Positions 57,083 through 64,000 of a stretch of 64,000 nt of DNA are shown piece after piece. The stretch's first letter is position 1, and each line of letters starts with the position of its first letter. The notes under the pieces were generated by a model. The model was not told where the DNA came from. It saw only the letters and a program-made list of their open reading frames with translations, and searched no databases. A program made the position numbers and the translations under genes. The stretch spans positions 11,157,634 to 11,221,633 of the forward strand of contig CM055114.1 in NCBI GenBank assembly GCA_029204225.1, given 5' to 3'. The stretch is from Diphasiastrum complanatum. Its lineage: Eukaryota > Streptophyta > Lycopodiopsida > Lycopodiales > Lycopodiaceae.

Positions 57083-59830
57083 ATGTCGAGGCATAGGGAT
57101 CCCCTATGGGAGCACGTTACCATCGCTACGGCCTATGGCACATTGGGCACAAAGAGATGGACATGCAGATATTTCCACATCAGTTACATAGGTGGGCCAT
57201 CAAGGATCAGGGTGCATTTATTATGTTTGAGGGAGTACGAGATTGCCCCTTGTATGCATGCTCCTGAGATGATACTCACTCCTGCTGCATCGGACGAGAT
57301 TTGCCCTTCGAGGTTGGGGCCCAGAGTGAGAGGTAAACACTCGTGACTCAACCGAATGATTAAATGTTGAATGTTCAATGTTCACATGTGAGCACTGTCG
57401 TGTCATGTTGTTGGTTGCAACTTGCACATTTCATTTTTTGAAATTTGATAATTGACTTTTATCATCTTACGTTTTCAATGTTCAGACTCTAGAGAAATTA
57501 GAACAACTTGTCACCTGAAAAACGTCCTTTTTAAATCAGAAACTAGTCACTATAGTTCATTGGTTCCCCAAGCACCTAAATTGAAAATTTGAATTATTTT
57601 TTTGGCAGATCGAGATGCAGTGACACAGCTAGAGGCTACCACATCATGTGCCCCAGTTGCCTTACTATCGCTCCCCCTCTCTTCTCATGGAGAGGACGGA
57701 GCTGTAGGGCCTAGTAGTCGGCCTGGGCCGCCTTCTGGTATTGGATCCTCGACACCACCTCCAGCCACCATGCCATAGCATCTAGTGCCACCATCAAGAG
57801 GGAGAGGTAGACGGGGCCGCACTACACAGGTGGGGGGTAAGGACTATTGTGTGTCCAGTTGCCTTACTATCGCTCATGTGCCCCAGTTGCCTTACTATCG
57901 CTCCCCCTCTCTTCTCATGGAGAGGACGGAGCTGTAGGGCCTAGTAGTCGGCCTGGGCCGCCTTCTGGTATTGGATCCTCGACACCACCTCCAGCCACCA
58001 TGCCATAGCATCTAGTGCCACCATCAAGAGGGAGAGGTAGACGGGGCCGCACTACACAGGTGGGGGGTAAGGACTATTGTGTGTCCAGTTTCACTCCCAG
58101 AGCCATGGCAGAAGTGGAGATTGTAGTTCGACAACTGTTCTACACCCGTGATCTGCCATTTCATCTAGCTAGGACCCTGGAATGGAGGAAGATGATGACT
58201 ATAGTGAGTGCTATCGGGCAGGTGTGGCCTTGGCTGTCCTGTGAGGCTCTTAGGACGAGGGCACTGACCAGCAGCTAGAGCCCCTCAGGAGGGCATGGGC
58301 CCAATATGCACTCTAATACGCTATGCCAATTCAAGTTTTAAGTTTTCAACATTGCAATTTGCCCTTTTCAGTTTTTGTCTCTCAAGTTTGAAGTTTTGGC
58401 TTTCAAGTTAAGTTTTAACTTTGAAGTTTGGTTTTTGCCATTTTGGATCTAGGGTCCAGGGTTTGAACTTTGAACTTCAATCTTCAACTTTGCAAAATGC
58501 TATGACATATGTATTATGTGGCATGTCATATTCACGTTTAACTTTCAACTTTCAAGTCTCAAGAAATCAGAATAAGGAGATTGGCGTCATGATTGATCTG
58601 AGATCATTGATCATTGCAATCTGCTATAAGCCTATGATGTCGTCTCCTGTGTATCTTGGTGTCTTCTTGCATGGGGACAATATTTTTGAGATCCATCGAT
58701 ACCTCTGGCGTGGCAGTGACCAACGATTACATCTTCACACATATTTGTGCTGTCATTGAAGAGGTGCGGTCACGACACGTTGTGTAGTTATAATGACTAA
58801 TCAATCCATTTAACATTATAAATTATAACTACTCACTGCTCAGAAGCTTTAGCAGCTAGGCTCTCAACTTTCAAGGGTCAAGATTCAAGACTCAATGCGC
58901 ATTGCACATGCCACAAACCTAGATAGTAGATTAAGTTTCTAATGTTTCCAATTTGGAACTCCGAACCTCCAACTTAAGATTCTGATGTGCACACTGCATT
59001 GTGCTCACTACTTAATACTTATAGTATCATCATTCATGACAGATGTATGTAGTATGTAGTATGTACAATATTCACAATTGAAATTTGACATGATTCACTT
59101 GTATTCCATGCACTGTATAGGGCCTTGTGTTGCACATTGCCTAGACCTCTTGGTCAAGGATGTAGCCAAGATACCATGGATCGGGGAGGTGTTGGACATA
59201 GGACGGTCCTTGGTGAGATTCATCACCAAGAGGCCAAGGGCCTTGGGCATCTTCAGGAGACACTCCACCCTAGATGTCTTGAGACCTAGCCCCACCAGGA
59301 TTGTAACTCAATCCGCAATAATTACTATTGTCACTTGTGAGCACTAAGAATTTGTGATAATTGACTCACGACATTTGCAAATTGCCACTTCAAACTTGCA
59401 AGTTCCCAATGGCCATTGTACTAATGCTTTGAAGTCTGAAGTGTTCACGTTTGAAACTTTGATGACCATCATTGTACTAATGCAAATTCTGGAATGCAAT
59501 GCAAGTTTGCATTTATGTTCCTAGTCTTGGAACAACTGCTGAAAGTTCATGCAAACTTGAGGCAGATGGTCGTTCCAAATGAGTGGGGGCAGTGGCGGCC
59601 ATCACAGCAGCCCAAGGGTAGGAGGTTCGAGCTGATCGTGCTCTCATGTTCATTTTGGGATGATGCACGATCCACTGTTGTGGGCTTGCAGCCTATCTAC
59701 ACTACTGTCCTACGCCTTACAGATTGAGCGGGCTGCACATTGGGCCTCTTATATGAGTTCATGGACAGGTTGGGCATCTTTGCACAACCATTAGCCCTGA
59801 GAGGTGTTATCATTTGTAAGCATTCACAAA
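57083..59830 (+). pseudogene. hAT-superfamily transposase gene with introns (decayed)
   Basis: Exon 1 (57,083-57,332) opens with a degenerate BED zinc finger (RDPLWEHVT, HLLCLREYEIAPC). A canonical intron, 57,333 (gtaaac) to 57,608 (tttttttggcag), joins in phase to exon 2 (DRDAVTQLEATTS). Exon 2 holds a Pro/Ser-rich linker with RGRGRRGR, then the hAT segment VEIVVRQLFYTRDLPFHLAR and LSCEALRTRAL (58,110-58,260). Further pieces match DUF659 (RSIDTSGVAVTNDYIFTHIC, 58,690-58,760), the CVAHCLDLLVKDVAKIPWI motif (about 59,130) and LKVHANLRQMVVPNEWGQW (59,530-59,590). A likely last intron spans 59,303-59,505. Stops (TAG from a likely CAG in the exon 2 linker), indels and a 230-bp duplication disable it. 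The C-terminal hAT dimerisation domain was not seen. Confidence 0.85.
57644..58090 (+). repeat. 230-bp tandem duplication in hAT exon 2
   Basis: The segment starting tcatgtgccccagttgcc at 57,644 restarts at 57,874. The two copies look identical through 58,090. As 230 is not a multiple of three, the duplication shifts the exon 2 frame; without it the frame continues. Confidence 0.93.
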
Positions 59831-59997
59831 AGTTTCCCTTGTAAATTTTTAGTGTGCCTCAGCAAAATTTCCTTGGTACATGTTGTGATTTAATTACAAA
59901 AGTTTTAACATTAGGAAGTCTAAGGTTAGAATAAAAAAAAACAAAAACAATATAAAAATCGAGATTCAAGGTATATTTTAAGTTGGAGGCCGCAAGA

Positions 59998-60851
59998 TGT
60001 TGGCAACTCCAAGGTAGTTAAAATTAATTTAATTACTTAGGTTCCTAAGGTCCTAAGTTGATTATTCTAAGTTGGGTCCAAACTCTTGACATGCAAGAGT
60101 TTACTTGGGTCCTAACATTTTTTAACTCTCTCTAGTTGAAATTCGTGGGTCCTTGGGACTCATGCATGGAGAGAATGCATGCAAACACCTAGAGGAACTC
60201 TATTTGGCTCATCAACCTACTACCAAGCAATGTAACCTTGATTCTCAACAAAAATTATAAAAGGGGCTCTCCACTCCTCCATCGAGTATCCAAGAGAGAT
60301 CATTTGTGGAGGAGAAATCGATTGGAGAGGGTGGAGAGCCTCCCCCTTGCCTTTATTCTTGTTTCTGATGTCTCGATGGTATTGTCTCTTCCATTTATGT
60401 TCATTTCATTTAATTCTTTCCTTATTTTAAAGTGTTCTTCTTTTTATCCAGAATTATAGATCCAATATGCCAATTTCTAGGATCATAATTCTTAATCATT
60501 TGGTGATCCAAATTGCGTAGATCATTGCACATCTATCCATACACTTTCTAAAGTGTTTTTAATGAATTTTGATGATCTTGTTGAATCTTTTAGCTTGCTG
60601 CCACAGCCACATACATATCTGGATCAAATGTTTCCAGCCTTGCACGGTCAGTGCATGCTCTTGCATGTTGTTGCATGAGCTTGCATGTTGCTTAAATGTT
60701 CTTGCATGTCAATGCATGTTAATTGCATGTGGTCTTTTAAGCCTCAAGGCAACTTGTGGGCTTATTAGATCCAAGATCCTCAAGCTTCCGCTAAACTTTG
60801 GTGTCTAGAATTGTGTTTTTACATGCTCTAGGCCATCCCGATTTGCATCAG
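59998..60851 (+). mobile_element. Probable Copia 5' LTR
   Basis: The right end (gatttgcatca, then one base) abuts a primer site at 60,852. It contains a TATA box at 60,256. The left end is uncertain; TGTTGGCAACTCC at about 59,998 is a candidate. No partner LTR lies in the window. Confidence 0.5.
60256..60263 (+). promoter_or_regulatory. LTR TATA box
   Basis: TATAAAAG followed 20-30 bases later by ctccactcctccatcg, a plausible transcript start region in the LTR. Confidence 0.55.
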
Positions 60852-60870
60852 TGGTATCAGAGCTTTAGGC
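60852..60870 (+). other. Copia primer binding site
   Basis: tggtatcagagctttaggc, initiator-Met tRNA type, directly upstream of the gag remnant. Confidence 0.8.
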
Positions 60871-60954
60871 TCTAGACGTTTTTCGCTTGTTTGCTTGTGT
60901 CAATTCATTATTCTCATCGTCTTCAAACGATTATGCATGGGTTAGAGAGATAGA

Positions 60955-61980
60955 ATATCAACTCCGGCAACATCCAGGGTGTTGGGAAATAGCTACTAAG
61001 TTATATCTTGAACCAACTCCAAGGGATGGTAACAAAGCTGAGTGTGATCAGTAGAGGATTGCTAATAGCAAGGCTATTGGCATAACAGGTTTATCTCTAT
61101 CCTTGAAGATGAGGCTTGCATATCCAAGTATGAATAAAGCTTCTAATCTTATTGATGCTATCAGGAAAGATTTTGAGGATCCTTCTCTTCAAGACATCTG
61201 TTTTTTCATTGATCAACTTTATGCTCCTAGATGGACAGGAGAAGATCCTGTAAGTGATTACATTGAGTCTTGGAAAAGTTGTTTCTTCATTTAGAATTTG
61301 CAGGACCTAAGAAGAAAAGGCTGATTATCCTGTTGAGAGGACTTCCAGTCTCTTATAGGAATTTCAAGACATCCATCACCATGCAGGCAGATATGAAAGC
61401 TAAAGTAGCTTTACGTCGAGAGGAGCTGATGAGAGAAGAGGAGTTCCATATTCATGATGACACAGCTAAAGCTAAAGGATCCAAGCAAAAGGATGATTCT
61501 TCACACCAGGCGTTTTCTGCAGGCCAGAGGCAGAACAACAAACAGAAAGGCAAGGGCAAGGACAACAAATGTCAACACTGTGGTAAGGCTGGACATTCTA
61601 AAAATTCATGTTCCTTCAATCCTTATATCTCTTGTAAATTCTATAAGAAGACAGGACATGCAGCAGCATTTGCTTTCAAAGGTAAACAACAAGAAGCGGA
61701 AACACATGCAGTTGTAGATGTAGCTGATAGAAGCAGACAACCAGGAAAGAGCTTTCCAAATGAGAAGCCTGAGTGTTCTTATCATCAAGAACTTGAATTC
61801 AACTGTGCCTATGTTACACAAACCTCCACCAAGTGCATGCAAAATGATACTGAGAAATCAATGTCTATGTATGTGCCTATGAATTTGTCTCCCATCATTG
61901 TCAATTTTCACTTGAATGACACTGAAAGAATTTGTGCAATTTGCAATTGGATTATTGGACCAGTTTCAACCAGAATATGA
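60955..61980 (+). pseudogene. Copia gag remnant with CCHC knuckle
   Basis: The frame around WEIATKLYLEPTPRDGNKAE, then FEDPSLQDICFFIDQLYAPR, reads as a gag capsid of the UBN2 kind. It has a TAG at 61,052-61,054 and a frameshift near 61,280. The second half holds LRGLPVSYRNFKTSITMQ and the knuckle CQHCGKAGHSKNSC (about 61,570-61,612). A second knuckle is eroded (CKFYKKTGHAAAFAF). It ends at 61,980 in unrelated residues, and no protease, integrase or RT follows, so the element is truncated. Confidence 0.8.
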
Positions 61981-62684
61981 TGAGAGGATACCATGTACAT
62001 GCACACTGGAATTATGAATTTTAGGGAAATTATCGTACCTCCACGTGATTTAGAGAAAGAAAAAAGAATTGAGCTCTATCACAAAAAAAAGGAGCAAGCA
62101 AGACTAAAGTACAATGAACAACTACTGACTAGTTCATCTTCAAGCTCTTCCATCAGTTGACATAGACCGCCTATTGATCCATCACATATATGTATATTGA
62201 TTTATGTCATAATTTTTTTATTTGTAATAGTGATGTAATCCGATTTGCTCTTTGGATATAGTATGTTGCTCTTTGGAAAGCCAAGACACTACTCCATCAG
62301 AGAGCTTATGAACCCTGCAGAAGTTACTATTGGAGAATGGCTCATCTGTCAAGACTCAAACAACATTACTCATCTCAATCACTTCCAATGTAACCTGTTT
62401 AATGTTAGAACTTATTAAGTTACTAGTCCCCAAGGGCCACAAAATTCAAATAGAATCCCCCCAACAAGAAAATAAACAAAAAAAAAAGATTCGAACCCTT
62501 TCCCGATTTGAACCGAACTAGCCAATTTTAATTGGTTTGAATCGGCCGATTCGAATTGGCTGGTAACCTTGGATCTTTTGTTTCCAATAATATAGCCACG
62601 ATTGCAAAATGTAAATCCTCATCCTCATATTGATCCTCTTGTCGGTCTTGATGCTGATCTTGATTTGGATCCTCATGCTCTGCG

Positions 62685-62687
<3 letters not shown>
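61981..62687. other. No gene seen
   Basis: AT-rich with short frames; no recognised motif. Confidence 0.45.

Positions 62688-62755
<68 letters not shown>
62688..62755. repeat. (GA)n microsatellite
   Basis: About 34 uninterrupted GA units. Confidence 0.95.
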
Positions 62756-62760
<5 letters not shown>

Positions 62761-63175
62761 GTTGTGCTCTAGCACAATCCCAGCATGACCGGTTACTAGG
62801 GCTCGAGGGCCAGGGTCCGGTGCGTCACAGGCAGTGACCCGATGTGACCGCTTGACAAGATGTTAGTAGGTGGAGTTATGACCGCATGGACACTAGTTGT
62901 CAACAACGGAGATGCCTCTTCAGGATGAGCAGCTAGCCGGCATTTAGCTAGGGTTATTGTTAGTGTCACAGGTACATGACGGGGCTTGGGGGTGGTTTGG
63001 GGTGGTGCCTCAGAGCCATGCATTGGTTACGGGAAGTGGATTTCATGGAACCATGGGTACTGATCACCCCTGCACGGCAGCCATGTGTCTCAGGCCCAAA
63101 ATAGTAACCAACTAGACTCAAGAGGAGGGCACCTACGGTTGGGTGGATCATTCGACACACCGGCCATCAGAGTTT

Positions 63176-63177
<2 letters not shown>
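62756..63177. other. GC-richer spacer between two GA tracts
   Basis: Less AT-rich than its surroundings. No coding or RNA feature recognised. Confidence 0.4.

Positions 63178-63229
<52 letters not shown>
63178..63229. repeat. (GA)n microsatellite
   Basis: About 26 GA units starting after ttttg. Confidence 0.95.
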
Positions 63230-63230
<1 letters not shown>

Positions 63231-64000
63231 TAGTCTGGTCCTCCATTGCTAGCCCCATCATAACCAAGGTTTTTAATTAAATTCCTAAATAAGTTTTGCA
63301 AATCTTTGGGTTATGTTAAAATCAGGATATTTCTCTATATACATGGACACATTTAGACGTGATTAGGGGTTTGGTCAGGTGTAGTCCATATGAAGTTGCT
63401 TGTGTTTTGGAACAATTATGGAATATGGACATTGCTTTAGTCAAAAGTTTTGTGTAGGTTTTGTAAGTCGCTCGGTCAAGGCATGAATAACATGGTTTTG
63501 TGGTTAAAAAAACTGTAGACTAGGTTAGAACGAATTTTAGTTGCAAAGTACAACCAATCACTCGATTCCTGAAAACCTTCACAATATGTTCCATGCATAA
63601 GCAGAACCTGGTACATACACAATTGAAATATATGCGACACTCGTTTAATTGAAATCTAAATACAAAAGCTCAAGAACATCGAATATATATAGACGTGTCA
63701 TGTAGGAAAATTGAGTGGGGTACGTATCTTCCCTTAGTTGAGAGTGCTTAACATAGTCATAAGCATTTTGCTGCTGCATAGTACCCCTTTAAGCTTATGC
63801 ATGAGTCTCAGTTGAGAACACATATTTCTGTAATAACAAGACGAGTCAAGTTCCAAAAAGTGGCCAATTTACTGTAGGATACACAAAAGATGTTACAGTC
63901 GCACGTGAAAATGTCTAGCGTGCTTACAATTTACAGAGACAGTATGCGAACCTTAGAAGAACTCTTCAAGTTTTTAAGAAGGGCGATTGGGTGTACTTTT
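63230..64000. other. No gene seen
   Basis: AT-rich sequence with short frames and no recognised feature up to the window edge. Confidence 0.45.

Overview
This 64 kb window looks like nuclear DNA of a land plant with a large, repeat-rich genome. The evidence is a plant-type TAF15 RNA-binding protein copy, Ty1/Copia and Ty3/Gypsy polyproteins of plant lineages, Copia primer sites matching initiator-Met tRNA (tggtatcagagc), an intron-bearing hAT transposase and plant LINE fragments. A fern, lycophyte or gymnosperm is my guess; the sequence does not prove it. No bacterial, organellar or CRISPR features were seen. All calls come from reading the sequence and its conceptual translations; no search was run.

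Layout. 0-23 kb: a dismembered minus-strand Gypsy element (integrase at 0.7-1.8 kb, a possible protease-RT linker at 17.9-19.4 kb, gag at 20.4-22.0 kb). Both ends carry similar DNA rich in a cgaaggtt motif. Between these lie a degenerate tandem array (3.2-3.65 kb), a broken TAF15 copy (4.4-6.4 kb), a 35-bp tandem array (7.9 kb), two opposed LINE fragments (8.4-9.6 kb) and a mosaic of Copia pieces with two opposed LTRs (9.6-14.6 kb). 23-28 kb: a decayed Copia element preceded by an inverted piece of its own pol region. 29.2-32.0 kb: a decayed minus-strand coding region of about 2.9 kb that I do not recognise. 34.3-46.2 kb: two nested Copia elements. The older has about 5.5% LTR divergence and a 6-bp target duplication (aacgga). 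The younger (40,055-46,052) sits in the older one's right LTR, has about 1.4% LTR divergence, and lacks full coding capacity only because of two in-frame gag stops. 46.5-51.6 kb: a second decayed minus-strand Gypsy gag-pol.

53.7-64 kb: the only intact host-type gene I find, an intronless aldo/keto reductase (54,314-55,204). It is followed by a decayed Copia RT fragment, a decayed hAT transposase gene with recognisable introns and a 230-bp perfect tandem duplication, and a Copia 5' LTR with primer site and gag remnant. Three long GA microsatellites also lie here.

The genes do not form a pathway. The window is a stratified transposon graveyard around one apparently functional enzyme gene and one dead gene copy. 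Many premature stops are of the CGA-to-TGA or CAG/CAA-to-TAG/TAA kind expected from deamination of methylated cytosine.
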